Source: Prorocentrum cordatum
Taxonomy: Eukaryota > Sar > Dinophyceae > Prorocentrales > Prorocentraceae
Length of the DNA: 64,000 bases
NCBI GenBank assembly: GCA_963575745.1
Contig: CAUYUJ010015031.1
Coordinates: 73,234 to 137,233, forward strand
Direction: 5' to 3'
Shown here: positions 1 through 10,283 of the stretch, piece after piece
Position numbering within the stretch: the first letter of the stretch is position 1
Layout: every line of letters starts with the position of its first letter
The notes under the pieces: generated by a model
The model's database searches: none
Told to the model about the DNA's origin: nothing
The model's input: the letters and a program-made list of their open reading frames with translations, nothing else
Program-made: the position numbers and the translations under genes

Positions 1-258
1 CCTCGCTCACCCTGGTCCTCCTCGTGCCCCTCTTCCTCGTGCGGGCGTGCTGCTTCATGTCCGCCTCTACGTGTTCTGCTCCTCTCCTCGTTCCTCCGCG
101 TATTCCTCCTCGTCATCCTCCTCTAGCCTAGTCCTTTGCCTCCCTCCCTTCTCCTTCGCCGTGCCCTCCTATCAGTCACTCTCTCTCCTCATCACTCTCC
201 TGGCTATTCTCCTCCCCTTCGCTCTCCACCCCGTCGCGCTCATCCGCCTCATCCGGCT

Positions 259-318
259 CTGTCTCTCGCTTTCTCTCTCTCTCTCTCTGTCTCTCGCTCT
301 CTCTCTCTCTCTCTTTCT
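259..318. repeat. (TC)n microsatellite
   Basis: About 60 bases of nearly pure CT dinucleotides interrupted by a few G. Another CT tract lies at about 43611-43660. Confidence 0.9.
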
Positions 319-731
319 ATGGCCTTCCTTCTAGTTTTACCGCATCTCCTCCTGCGGCTCCTGCGTTTCCACCTCTCCCCTTTCCTCTCCGACCGAAACC
401 CGCGCAATCTCAGTCCACGTATTGTTACCCTGGGGGCCAGAGCGATGTATGATCGCTCCGTGGCCTGGCACGGGCCCCTGGAGGCCGCAATGGAGGAGAC
501 GCTTCGGGGCGATTTGCCCCATTCTCCTCCTGCGTCTCCTTCTTCTGGCCTGGGCGCCTGCCAGACTGCAGCACAACGAATCGTGGGGGGCAGGCTTGGG
601 GTTCGGGGCTTTCGGGCATGTTTGACGGGCCTCGTCGGCTTTCCAGCCTCGGGTCGCTTGCGGCGGCTGCGCCTCGCCGAGAGCGTTCCAATGGTGCCCG
701 CAGCGTCCCGAACGGCCGCCAAGGAGCCGAG

Positions 732-812
732 TAGGAGGAGGAGGAGGAGGAGGAGGAGGAGGAGGAGGAGGAGGAGGTGCATGAGGAGGAGGAGGAAGAG
801 GAGGAGGAGGAG
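732..812. repeat. (GGA)n microsatellite
   Basis: Imperfect GGA trinucleotide run of about 80 bases; reads as poly-Arg/Glu/Gly in the three forward frames. Confidence 0.9.
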
Positions 813-999
813 TCAGTGGGCATCCGGGGCGACCGCGCGGATGTGAGATTCGGGCCGTTCTCCGATGGCGTCTCGGGGGAGCATGGGGCCTCCGAGTCCC
901 ACAGCCGTGCGGTGACGGATTGTGCGTTGAGATCCTTCGAGGTTTCGAGGTCGCCGCACGCTCTGTCACCTCACGGGTTTGGGGCCCCCAAGCAAAACA

Positions 1000-1168
1000 A
1001 GGAGGGGGAGGAGTGGGAGGGGAGGGATGGAGGAAGGGAGAGGAGAGGAGGAGAGGGGGCAGGAGGGGGAGGGAGGGGGAGGGGGGAGGGGGAAGGGGGG
1101 AGGAGGAAGGGGAGGAGGAAGGGGAGGAGGGATGGAGGGGGCATGAGGAGGGAGGAGGGGGAGGAGAA
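1000..1168. repeat. G/A-only purine tract
   Basis: About 170 bases made almost entirely of G and A, with GGGGAGG and GGAGGA motifs. G-quadruplex or triplex formation is possible in principle. Confidence 0.85.
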
Positions 1169-1641
1169 GCTTCCGGCGCCTCCCGAGGCGTCCGGTGCGA
1201 TGTCGCCCCCAGCGCTCCCCGGCAAGGGTGCCTCGCAGGCCGCTGCTCTTCGGCTCGGAGTCGCGGGTCGTCGTCGTCCCCCCTCGCCCTCCGCGCCTCC
1301 CTGTGGGTAGAGCAGAGGGGCGCGCGGGCCCCACTACCCTCCCTCGCTTGGCATCGCTCGGACGTGTGCACTGTTCGTGGCGAGGACCATCGATGAGCAT
1401 GCTGGATCACCCTGCGGAAACATGCGTTGGAGACCGAACATGCGCTGGGAATGGATGCCCGAGCGATGGCAAGCATGCTTCATGCTTCCTCTTATAGCAG
1501 AACACACAACGGCACGCACATAAATTTTCGGAGCGCCGCGTGGATTTCCTGGCTCGTGCTGGAACCCCCTCGCCGCCCGTTGTGCGCTCCGCGCGCCAGG
1601 GATGGGGGCCCAAGAAATCAGCGCGGCCCTCCGGCAGGTTT

Positions 1642-1772
1642 CTTCCTGTTGTGCTTGTGCCTTCCCTGTACTTGCGCCCCCCCTGTACTTACGCCTTCCC
1701 TGTACTTGCGGCTTCCCTGTACTTGTGCCCCCCCTGTTTGTGCCGGCGTTTCTTCCTGTACTTGCGTCCTCC
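1642..1772. repeat. Short minisatellite, about 15-19 bp unit
   Basis: Six to seven tandem imperfect copies of a unit resembling ttccctgtacttgcgcc. Unit length varies between 15 and 19 bases. No gene is implied. Confidence 0.85.
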
Positions 1773-1796
1773 CCCCATTCACCCCGTCCTAGCTTC

Positions 1797-1955
1797 AAGT
1801 CGGGCTTGTCCCACTACAGGGGGGATATTCCAAAATAGTCAAAAAGTAGTCTGGGGACGATGTGTTGGGCATTTGTTGTGGCTATGTTTGCATTTTTTCT
1901 CGGGTGTTCTTGATTCTTCGTCAAAGCTCCCCCTGTAGGAGGACATGCCCGACCT
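1797..1955 (+). mobile_element. Family A TIR element, complete copy 1 (introner-like or MITE)
   Basis: The left end reads aagtcgggcttgtcccacta and continues with cagggggga. The reverse complement of the right end reads aggtcgggcatgtcctccta and continues with caggggga, giving terminal inverted repeats of about 28 bases. The interior has the family signature of ATAGTC repeats followed by GGGGACGAT and a T-rich stretch. No coding capacity. The inner edge of the left TIR (CTACAG followed by G) and of the right TIR (CCTGTAG followed by G) resemble 3' splice sites. Other copies are at 3195, 5988, 57867, 58321 and 58960, with fragments at 25070, 46920 and 48150. Confidence 0.8.
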
Positions 1956-2763
1956 GATCCTAGCCTTATGATGTTCTAACCTACTTTGGCCTCGATCCCC
2001 AGGAACAAGTTCGAGCACCAAAAACGAACCGAAACTCGAGGGTTGTCACGCGTCGGGGCCCGGGAGACACTCGTTCGACACTGTTTCGACACTGTCTAGA
2101 TACGTTTTCCGCACTCTTCCAGGTGCTCGAAATTCTTTCTGGGATGTGGTCCTGAAGTACGATGGGAACAACATAATCTTAGCCTTCAAGCAGTGGCGAA
2201 GCGTCCTGGCGTGCCTATAGCCTTACAAACAATGCTCTGAGAACCTTTTGTGGTTCCCACGAAATGTTCTTTGAACATGTCTGGCGGAGTCCGTTTCGTT
2301 TTATCACGTCTTGTTTATGTTCTAAGAGAATTGTTTCTGTTCTTCGAACATTGTTGGGTTCTAAGAGCATTTCGTGGTAGGATTATGGGAATGCCAGGAC
2401 GGTCGGTCGCTGCTCAAAGCCTCTCAGGCTCCGCGCCTCCCTCCGTCGCTGCCCCGCCGCCGTGGCGGCTGCGCCTCGTCGACCCCCTCGCCGCTTTCGC
2501 TCGCCGTCTTTCGGGCCCTCGCGCTCGGCCCCCGCTCGGTCGCCGCGCGGCGTGGCGCAAGGGAGCTTCAGGTCGGAGGGAGGAGAAGCGATACCAACAC
2601 CACCAGGGCGCCCACCTCCGGCGAGGAGGTCCACGATGCCTCCCCGAGCTGGATGCTGGGGATGTCTCGAGCGAGCGGGGGGCACCACACCACCAGGGAG
2701 ACTCCCCTTGCCTCCTCGTACCTCCTCGCCCTGCTGGTGTTGGTGTCGCCTTTCCTTGTTCCC
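1956..2763. other. No gene seen between repeats
   Basis: Unique-looking sequence. It contains one small inverted-repeat element (2257-2377) and a GC-rich stretch (2400-2760) with forward ORFs that resemble nothing I know. I see no feature that supports a gene. Confidence 0.5.
2257..2377. repeat. Small inverted-repeat element, about 120 bp
   Basis: The left arm ccacgaaatgttctttgaac (2257 onward) pairs with the reverse complement of gttctaagagcatttcgtgg (2358-2377) with two mismatches. The interior carries further TTC-nnn-GAA half-palindromes. It could be a MITE remnant; no second copy was seen here. Confidence 0.6.
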
Positions 2764-3190
2764 ATTCAGGAGGGAAAGAGACACAGACACAAGTAATCGT
2801 CGCCTCCCGGGAACATATTGGAAACTATGGGTCGGGGCCTACGAGACGGGGGTCAGTGCAAACGGGGATCGGCCAGGGCACCGGATCCTGCAGGATCCTG
2901 CGAAAGACCCCCTCTGGCTGACCCAGGTTAGCGAGCCGCTCGTGGCCGCGAGGCGGCCGCGCATATTGGCTGACCCGGGTTTGCGAAGTTTTGCGTTGCA
3001 GTTGTTTTTGTTTGTTATTGCATTGCAGTTGTTGATTTCCTGCTGACCTGGGTCTGGATTGACCCGGGGCAGAAGATCCCCGAATGGGGAATGGAGGGAA
3101 GACGAAGACCCAGAACATATAGGAAAATATAGGGGAACCCTGGGATTTGTGTTCATTTGTTTGCGCGTCCTTGGGGCCCTGTAAAGTGAG
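2764..3190 (+). repeat. Family B dispersed repeat, copy 1, split by a family D insertion
   Basis: The left part (2764-2831) carries tcaggaggga and acacagacacaa; the right part (3083-3190) carries agacccagaacatat and ends in cttggggccc. The same series occurs without interruption at 58159-58318, and a related copy is at 46490-46700. The family D segment 2832-3082 sits in the middle, so D is the younger insertion. A family A TIR element starts within 10 bases of the right end, as it does at 58321. Confidence 0.7.
2832..3082 (+). repeat. Family D dispersed repeat, copy 1
   Basis: Shares gagacgggggtcagtgcaaa at its left, repeated palindromic ggatcctgcaggatcctgc in the middle, and gggtctggattgacccgg plus cagaagatcccc at its right with 5669-5902. 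Rich in TGACCCGGGT palindromes. Inserted into a family B repeat. Confidence 0.75.
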
Positions 3191-3194
3191 CGTC

Positions 3195-3351
3195 AAGTCG
3201 GGCACGTCCCTCTACAGGTGGAACAGATCCAAAAATAACAAAAGCATACTCGGCGCGAGTTTTTGACCATGCCTGACTGTTTTGGAGCATTGTTCTGCGT
3301 GTGTTTTGTTGTTGTTGCCAAGATCCGCCTGAAGGGGGACCTGCCCGACCT
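3195..3351 (+). mobile_element. Family A TIR element, complete copy 2
   Basis: The left TIR begins aagtcgggcacgtccctcta and continues with caggtgga. The right end reads tccgcctgaagggggacctg and closes with cccgacct, the inverted counterpart. Internal AT-rich core; 157 bases. The left inner edge reads CTACAG then GTGGAA, a plausible 5' splice donor context; the right inner edge reads CCTGAAG then G. Same orientation as the other copies. Confidence 0.8.
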
Positions 3352-3413
3352 AAAGTTTTGCGCTTGACTCTGAGCCACGCCCACCGCAAGATACTGTTTT
3401 TGTAGGGTCTGGC

Positions 3414-3600
3414 GGTAACCCGGGTTATCGGGCTTTGCCCCCCCCCTCCCCCTCGCCCCCCAGGATAACCCAACCTTGCCGGTTGTGCAGATCACGGGTG
3501 GGGGGGGCGCGGGCATGTGCAGGGCTGCCCACAGCGTGTTAGGTTATCGGCGGGCCCCCCCCTCCTCCCCGCCTTTTTCGGGATAACCCTGGGCTATCGC
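3414..3600. repeat. Duplicated C-rich hairpin
   Basis: Two modules in tandem, about 3425-3471 and 3540-3589. Each has a C-rich loop (runs of 7-9 C) bracketed by inverted arms, gggttatc with gataaccc in the first and ggttatcgg with gggataacc in the second. No gene is implied. Confidence 0.6.
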
Positions 3601-4369
3601 CGATCCCCCAAAAAACGGTCTCCAGATCCCCCTTTCGCTCCTCCTTCCCAGGGCCGCCCGCGGGGGCCGCGGAGGCGACCGCGCCTCGCGCGTCGCGGCC
3701 GGGGCCGAAGCGGCTGCCCCGCTCCTGGGCGGCCGCGCAGGGGGCGCCCGGAGCGCGACGCGGAGTGCGCGCGTCTGCGCCCCGCGGGGCGCGCCGCGCA
3801 GACTTCGGAGGAGGAGCGGGCCGTTGCCGATGCCACTGCCTGCCCTCGCTCTCTTCGGGGTGTCGGCCTCCTGGGAGGCCCTCGTCGCCACCTCCGGATT
3901 CGCTTCGGAGTTCTGGTCAGAACGCACCCCAGGAGAGGTCCGGGGAGCGGCGGTATGGGTATCTTGGGGGTTCCGCAGCATCGCGGGGCGCGCTGCTCCA
4001 GGGGACGAGTGATCGCCTCCCCCGCCCGCTTGCGGAGCGAGGACTCTCGGCGTCTTGTTTGTCCGCCTTTGCACACTGTGGAGGCGCTTCTTGGCGCCTT
4101 CTTGGCCAATGTCGGGGCCATCCTGAGGCTTCAGACGCCCATGGGACGCGAAAGGGCGAAAGGCAACCAGAAACGCACCGTCGCCGCTAGCGACCGCTGG
4201 ATGTGACTCCTAGTAATTACTTCGAGTAGGGGATCGACTACATAATTGATTAACCCACAGATTGTTCGGTTCGTTGACTCTGCAAGCAAAGAACGTAGAA
4301 TTCTCGTAGGTCTTCAATTTTGGTGTGAATCAGTATTGTAGGAGGAGGAATTCGAGGCGACCTTTTGAC
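3601..4369. other. GC-rich stretch without recognisable gene
   Basis: Very GC-rich (3640-3810 especially), with overlapping open frames on both strands giving Arg/Pro/Ala-rich translations. No family motif was recognised and several mutually incompatible frames stay open, which is expected from composition alone. Confidence 0.5.
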
Positions 4370-5390
4370 GCCCTCTTGGGGCCGCCTGGGAGCTTCATGG
4401 GACCTCTGAGGGCCTCTAAGGGACCTCTTGGCCTTCGGCGGCCAGCTAGAGGCCCTCTCTTGGCAGTCGTGGGTCCCTCTTTGGGCGATTGAGGGCTGTC
4501 TTGGAGGTCTATGTGGCCGTCGTGAGGACCTCTTGGGCCATCTTCGGGCCCTCTTGGACCGTTTTGCGGGCCTTTGGGACCGCCTTGGGCGATCTTTTGG
4601 CTTCTGGGGCTGACTTGGAGCGTCGGACGTCCGAAACGGCAAGAACGCTAAACTCACTGAAACACCACATGGGGAGTAAATACTGTCGGCCTCCTGGAGG
4701 TCCTCTTGGAACCCTCTTGGGACGTCTTGGGGGCCTCTTGGGCCATGTTGGCTCCATCTGAGGCCGTCTTGGGTCCATCTTGGGGCGTCTCCGAGACATC
4801 TTTCGGCCATCTTGCGCTCTCTCGGGGCCATCTTGGTCGTCTTACATGCCTTCTTGGCCGCCTCTGACGCCATCTCCGGGCCGTCTTGGGAGGGGAGGCC
4901 AATTGAGCACAGTTTTTCCGATGGGCCAGCGGGTTTGGCCGATACCCCTCTGCATGGGAGCGCTTGAAAAGAACCAATCCATTCAAAATTCTTGCACGCC
5001 GTGCACCCCTGTGCCAGGCCAACAGGGGGCGGCGGATATAGTGGCCCATCGGCCCATTCCGCCACCGTGCCTTGGTTGCAGAAGCCTCTTGGATACCTGT
5101 GGTGTTCTGCTGAGAGGCCTCTCGGAAGTCTCTTGGAGGCGGTTTTGGAGTGTTGTTCAAGCGTCTCGGGAGCCTACCGGGGGCTTCTTGGGGGCAGCTT
5201 GGGGCCTGGTTTGGGCATCTTGGGGGCTTTTTGGGGCTTCTGGGGAGCCTCTTGTGGACCCGCTGGCGGTCTCGGGGGTCATCTCGGGGCGGAGGGCTCG
5301 ATATGTCCGTTCGTGGCTTTTGGGCCGTCTGGGAGTCGTCTGGTGGGCCTCTTGGGCCGTCTTGGGTCGATCTTGCTGGCCACATGTATC
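4370..5390. repeat. Diffuse short-unit repeat tract (CCTCTTGGG-type)
   Basis: About 1 kb in which variants of cctcttggg(a/c)c recur every 10 to 20 bases, often as GGGCCTCTTGG or GTCTTGGG. The reverse strand reads as CCAAGAGG and translates to Lys/Arg/Pro-rich low-complexity frames. Looks like a degenerate short minisatellite rather than a gene. Similar CCAGGAGGC-type motifs occur at 7240-7310 and 28137-28260. Confidence 0.6.
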
Positions 5391-5573
5391 CAACATATTA
5401 AACACATGTGTATATCGATGATGGGACTGTTAGGGTGTCCATTGTCGTGACATCCACAACTGGAACCCTCTCCTCGTCGCCGTCCTTGTGCTGCCCTGCT
5501 CCCTCGCGGCCCTGGCCCCGACTGGCCGCCCGCGGGGTGGGAGGGCGCCGGCGGGCCCCCCCCCCGATCGAGG

Positions 5574-5640
5574 CATGCCCCGCGATGCTGCCGCCGCCCC
5601 CGGCCGTGCCGGGCAAGAGCGCCGCCCAGGCCGGCTGCCG
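5574..5640 (+). repeat. Dispersed segment shared with 1183-1245 and 26216-26285
   Basis: Contains gcgatgctgccgccgccccc followed by a ggcaagagcgcc core. The 26216 copy is closest (gcgatgctgccgccgccccc, then ggcaaaagcgcctcgcaggc). All three can be read as a Pro-rich peptide ending near PGKSA-QA. A decayed shared exon or a short dispersed repeat are both possible. Confidence 0.5.
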
Positions 5641-5668
5641 GGGGGGGGCCGTCCATCTCGATCGGGTT

Positions 5669-5902
5669 TCGGGAGCCTTGAGACGGGGGTCAATGCAAAG
5701 GGGGCTCAGCCAGTGCGCCAGATCTTGCAGGATCCTGCAGGGCCAGGCTCCCATTGACCCGGGTTCTGGCGCAGGATCCTGCAGGATTTTGCGTGATCCT
5801 TCGCATTGACCCAGCTTGGGTGCAGGATCCTGCAGGATCTTGCAGGATTCTGCAAGACCTGGCTGACCCGGGTCTGGATTGACCCGGCTCAGAAGATCCC
5901 CA
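5669..5902 (+). repeat. Family D dispersed repeat, copy 2
   Basis: Matches 2832-3082 at both ends (gagacgggggtcaatgcaaa; gggtctggattgacccgg; cagaagatcccc). The middle holds four to five variants of the palindromic caggatcctgcaggat block, more than copy 1, so the block varies in copy number. Confidence 0.75.
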
Positions 5903-5987
5903 AGTGTTGCTCCGATTCGATGTCGGCGTCGGCCGCCGCGATCCGATGCGACATCGGTTCTGGGAAGAAGCAATACGCTGTAAGCTT

Positions 5988-6134
5988 GAGGCGGGCCTGC
6001 CCCTCTACAGGAGGAGTGTTCAAACATAGTTTTAAACAATGGTATGGGGACGTTTTTTCTAGTATTTTCGGGTGTTGCTTCGCATCTTTTGACTTTTTTA
6101 TTTAAAGGCTGCCGCCTCTGCCGCCGACCCCAAG
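5988..6134 (+). mobile_element. Family A TIR element, degenerate copy 3
   Basis: A clear left end (ggcgggcctgcccctctaca then ggagga) and core (catagttttaaacaatggta, then ggggacg and T-rich sequence). The right end is only weakly recognisable near 6100-6134. Older than copies 1 and 2 by appearance. Confidence 0.55.
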
Positions 6135-7308
6135 TGATCGACGTACGTTTGATTCGTTAGTTGTCGGGGTGCTTATCGGAGTACGGCAGAAAAGGGGTTA
6201 ATATGAGACATCCAGGCATGAGCCTGACTCATGATTCTCAGTTGCACTTTCGTCTCTTCTTCACCGAGCATCCTTCCCGCCATTGTGCCTAGGTTTTCGG
6301 TATGAAGCCTCTTGGTTGTTCGTTTGGATTTCGTGATTGTCTCTTCGGGGAAGCCCACACCTGAGGTGGTTCAGCCATTGTCGCCCTAGATCTTCCCTGT
6401 TTGGGCTCAGAGATGTCCTGTCAATGCTGTCTCCGATGACCCATTGGACAATTCAGTGTCGCTTGCCAGATGGACACTCGGGCAGACTGGAACCCTTCTT
6501 GTTGCCAGTCTCGGGGGAACTGGAACCCTTCTTTGTTGCCAGACCAGGGAGACTCGAACCCTCTCGGGTGCGAGTAGCACATATGTCAATCGTGTCCACT
6601 TGTGAAACGGGCGAGGGTTCTTAGCTGGGCATTGCATGAGGCGAGTTGTCCGTCCTCTGCCGATGGGAGTTTGGGAGGAAGCGACTTCACAAGCTAGTCA
6701 CCCAAAGGTGTGGGCGGATTTTCCTTGCCGTGGATGTTGTGTGGCACTTCGTCGGAGGGGAGGCCCGACGTTGCCCCATCAGCCATGCAACTGGTGCTGC
6801 AGCGCGCCTGGCGCTTGCCGAAAAACATGAAATCATGCCGCCCTCAAGGCTGGCGGGTTCCGAAGTCCTGGGGCGTCGCGCCGAGTTCCCGGGAGGGGTC
6901 AGTGGCCCCTGAGAGGTCTCGCCATTTTAGGAGTCCCCTTTCCTGGCCGATTTGATGTTCGGATTCAAGTTCTGGTCCGATCCGTCGTGCGCCATTGAAA
7001 TGTACATCGGTCCTATATGAGGACTCCAACGGTGAACCTCGTGCCTTCGGCGACAAAGCCAACGCAAGTAAAACGAAGACACTGCCGCTGGTGGAGACTC
7101 GGTCGAAAAATGGCGGCGGAACAGGTTCTAAGCGCGCGCGTGGTTCAAGTATATCGTATGGATGAATACCAGGTTTCCCGGGGGCGCCTCCCACCTCAAA
7201 ATCATCGGGCTTCCTTTATTCATACATCCGCCGTGGCGCCTCCAAGGGGCCTCCAGACGGCCCAGGAGGCTTCCAGGAGGCCTCCAAGGCGGCCCCAGGA
7301 AACACCAA
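6135..7308. other. No gene seen; one short tandem repeat at 6485-6570
   Basis: Mixed-composition sequence with short open frames on both strands that match nothing recognised. At 6485-6570 a unit of about 33 bases around gactggaacccttcttgttg is repeated two and a half times. From 7225 the sequence becomes a ccaggaggcct-type repeat leading into the GGA array. Confidence 0.5.
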
Positions 7309-8272
7309 GAGGGGGGAGGAGGAAGAGGGCAGCAGAGGAGGAGGACGAGGGGCAGGCGGAGAAGGAGGCAGAGGAGGAAGGAGAGGGGGGGAGGAAGAGG
7401 AGGAGAAGGAGGATGAGGTGGGGGAGGCACAAGAGGAGGAGCAGGAGGAGGAGGAGGAGGAAGAGGAGGAGGAGGGGGGGAGGAGGAGGAGGAGGCGGAG
7501 GAGGAGGAGGAGGAAAAGGAGGAGGGGGAGGAGGAGGAGGAGGAGGAGGAGGAGGAGGAGGAGGAGAGGAGGAGGAGGAGGAGGAGGAGGGACGGTGAAG
7601 GAGGACGAGGATTGTGGGGGGTAGGTGGGAGGAGGACGACGAGGATGAGTAGAAGGAAGAGGATGAGAAGAGAGGGGGATGAGGAGGAGGAGGAGGAGGT
7701 GGAGGAGGAGGAGGAGGAGGAGGAGGAGGAGGAGGAGGAGGAGGAGGAGGAGGAGGAGGAGGAGGAGGAGGAGGAGGAGGAGGAGGAGGAGGAGGAGGAG
7801 GAGGAGGAGGGAGGAGAGGAGGAGGAGGAGGAGGAGGAGGGGGTGGTGGAGGAGGAGGAGGAGGAGGAGGAGGAGGAGGAGGAGGAGGACGAGGAGGAGG
7901 AGGAGCTGGCGGAGGGGGGGGGGGAGGAGGAGGGAGGAGGAGGAGGAGGAGGAGAGGAGGTGGAGGAGGAAAAGGAGAAGGAGGAGGAGGAGGAGGAGGA
8001 GGAGGAGGAGGAGGAGGAGGAGGAGACGGACGAGGTCGAGGAGGGGGACAAAGAGGACGAGGGGGAGGAGGGGGGGGAGAATAAGGGGGAGGATGGGAAT
8101 GGAGAGGAGGGAGGAGGAACAGGAACAGGAAAACGAGGAGGACGAGGAGGTGGAGGCGGAGGAGGAGAAGGAGGAGGACGACGACGAGCCGGATAATGCG
8201 GAAGTGGGGAGGGGGGGAGGAAGGGACGGGGAGGAGGAGGGGAGGAGGAGGAGGAGGGAAGGAAAGGCACGG
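7309..8272. repeat. Long (GGA)n array, about 960 bp
   Basis: The longest purine array of the window; near-pure GGA/GAG runs lie between about 7676 and 7815. On the opposite strand it reads as uninterrupted Ser, Leu or Pro runs, giving long spurious ORFs in all frames. No coding function should be inferred. Confidence 0.95.
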
Positions 8273-10006
8273 GGGCAGGGGGAACGCCGCCTGTGGCCCA
8301 AAACTGGGCCATCGTTGGCCGATCCAGCGTTTCTGAAACGGTCGATCGTTCAAGCTTGAACGATTCCCGCGCTGTCAGGAACCACCGCTGCGGTCGACAC
8401 GTCGCGGCATTGCCGTGCGCACGTATGGGCGGGGCGCTCCAGATCTGGCCTGGCTTTTGACGCACCCTCGCTCTTGGCGGCGAGCCAGCGGAAGGCCATC
8501 GGAAGTGCAATTGCGGCGGGTCTGCTGGGGGAGGGTCGGCGGCAGCAAGCGCGGGGCCCCAAGGTTGTTGGATCCAGAGCTTCCGGAGCTGGCCGGGGTG
8601 AGGTACGGTCAAGTCCCTGAAAGCAAGAACATATAATGACAATGGTGATGGGCGTTGTTGTTCCGGGCCGTTCCTCTGTTGAAGGTCGGGCAATTTGTTC
8701 GCGGCCGAGGCTCGCCGTGGCCAGACGAGCTTGTTCGTTCCGAACCTGGCGCTCTTCATGGCAGCGCGCTGCATGCATCCAGGCCTCCCGGATGGGGCCC
8801 GAGCAAGCATGGTCGGAGGATCGCGCCGCATCGACGATGCATCGCTGATGCGGACCGAGGTGTAGCCTGATTCTCTCCACGCTGACGGCGCCGATGCGCA
8901 CAAGCGGTGCATCGGCTCTCTTGGGGGGTCTCCGCCGCTGTGGGAAAACGGCGGGGGGGGGGTTCGGCCGTGGCGAGGGCGAGGCCAGGGGGCGGGGGGG
9001 TGCGCTTACAGGCGAGGCTGCTTGGTAGGTCGACCTTGCCAAATCAAGGATGCTCCTGCGTCCTGCGCGTGCCGATCCATGCCGTTGACAGTCCTTCGGA
9101 GTTGTGGCGTTCGGAAGGGTCTCGAGTCCTCTAGCGTGTCCTCTCCAATGAACACCCGCGCCTACGTGCGGACGCCCTGCGTGCCTGCGTGCGTCCCCGC
9201 CGTCGTGTTCGTCATGGTCATCGCCGTGGCTCGTCTGGCACTGGCACCGCGCGTGCGCCTCGGTCGAAAGAGGCCGGTAGTTCATGGTTCCAGACCGTAT
9301 CAACGCGCTGATGAGTGCGACCCGCCCTTGCCCTCCATCGGGTTTCCGTAACCGGGCCGTATCGCGTTGTATACCGTCGGAACATATCGTAGTGCGACCC
9401 CGCCGAGGTGCTCCATAGCTGTCGGCGGCGCGCGCGTTGGCTCCGCCGCCGTGCCGTGCTTAACGAGCGCGCGGCGCCCTGCATCTCTGCCAGCGTGATG
9501 GGGGGCAGGTACTCCCAGCCGTTGGCGGCGGGGCGTCGTTGGGTATCGAGGACGTCATGGGCGGTCTAGACCTTCGTCCCTGTTCCCAAGGTCGGATTGG
9601 GCATCATTTTTGATACCGGCGGCCTCCTACGGAGCTCATACTTTAGAGGCAGCGCGTGCGCGACTCTTTCCGGGATGCGCCAACGGTCGATCGCCCGGGC
9701 GCGTTTCTTCCGTCGCCGTCGTTTGCGCGCGAGCCGGCGACGCCGACTTTCGCGCCATCGCCGCGTCCCAACGCGAAATCGGTCATAGCCATGTCCTTTT
9801 TGACATATGCGTAGTCGCCCCACACTCGCGGCCGTTTCAGCTCATTCGCTCGCCTCCAGAACGCTCGCGTTCGCGCTTCCCCCGCCAGCGCGCAGTGTCT
9901 TCTTCGGGGGTGCTTTGAGCATTGCTTTTCCTCTGCGTTGCCCCTCTGCCTGAATCCGTCCTATGGCATCGAGACGTGTTAGACCGCATGTGCTGCCAAG
10001 TCCAAT
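8273..10006. other. No recognisable gene
   Basis: A GC-rich stretch upstream of the Helitron. A 317-codon minus-strand frame (8350-9303) and several shorter plus-strand frames exist, but they show no recognisable motif and compete with each other. It might hold the Helitron 5' end and its promoter; I could not place a 5' terminus. Confidence 0.45.
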
Positions 10007-10283
10007 GTGAGTGGCTGTGGCCCATCACCAGACGCCGAGATTCAGGGGGAGTTCAGAACCCTGGAACCAGACAGGTGTTTCTGGGTTCGCGACATCGCGA
10101 CGCACTTCGCGGCATTCCGCGCTCGCCAAAAATCTGCAACGGTGCCAGTGATCTGTTTGCATGGTACTTCACGTGCAGTCTGGCAGACTCATCCACCTGG
10201 CAGACTGGCGCGCCGCAGAGTCTCGACAGTTGTGGTCGGACCCGGACGAGTGGGCCACGCGTCCACGCTACTTCGCAGAATGG
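10007..10283 (+). CDS. Candidate 5' exon of the Helitron gene
   Basis: An open frame beginning at an ATG at 10007 reads as a natural-looking protein segment (for example DRCFWVRDIATHFAAF and VPVICLHGTSRAVWQ). It ends at GTAAGT (10284-10289), which matches the consensus 5' splice donor. The next convincing frame opens at 11171, directly after tatctttcag, an acceptor-like string. I infer, without proof, that 10284-11170 contains one or more introns. No known domain is visible. It could instead be an unrelated chance frame. Confidence 0.3.

Larger units (their letters stand above)
1..1641. other. No gene seen: pyrimidine- and purine-rich simple sequence
   Basis: The first 420 bases are strongly C/T-rich on the plus strand and include a TC microsatellite. 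Two purine tracts follow (listed separately). Open frames here are low-complexity Ser/Leu/Pro or Arg/Glu strings read through these tracts in several frames at once, so none is called. A short segment at 1183-1245 belongs to a dispersed family also seen near 5574 and 26216. Confidence 0.6.

Noticed and set aside
7128-8912. 594-codon minus-strand ORF rich in Ser/Pro across the GGA array
   Set aside because: Almost all of it is the complement of (GGA)n; equally long frames exist in the other registers (poly-Leu, poly-Pro), so openness reflects the repeat.
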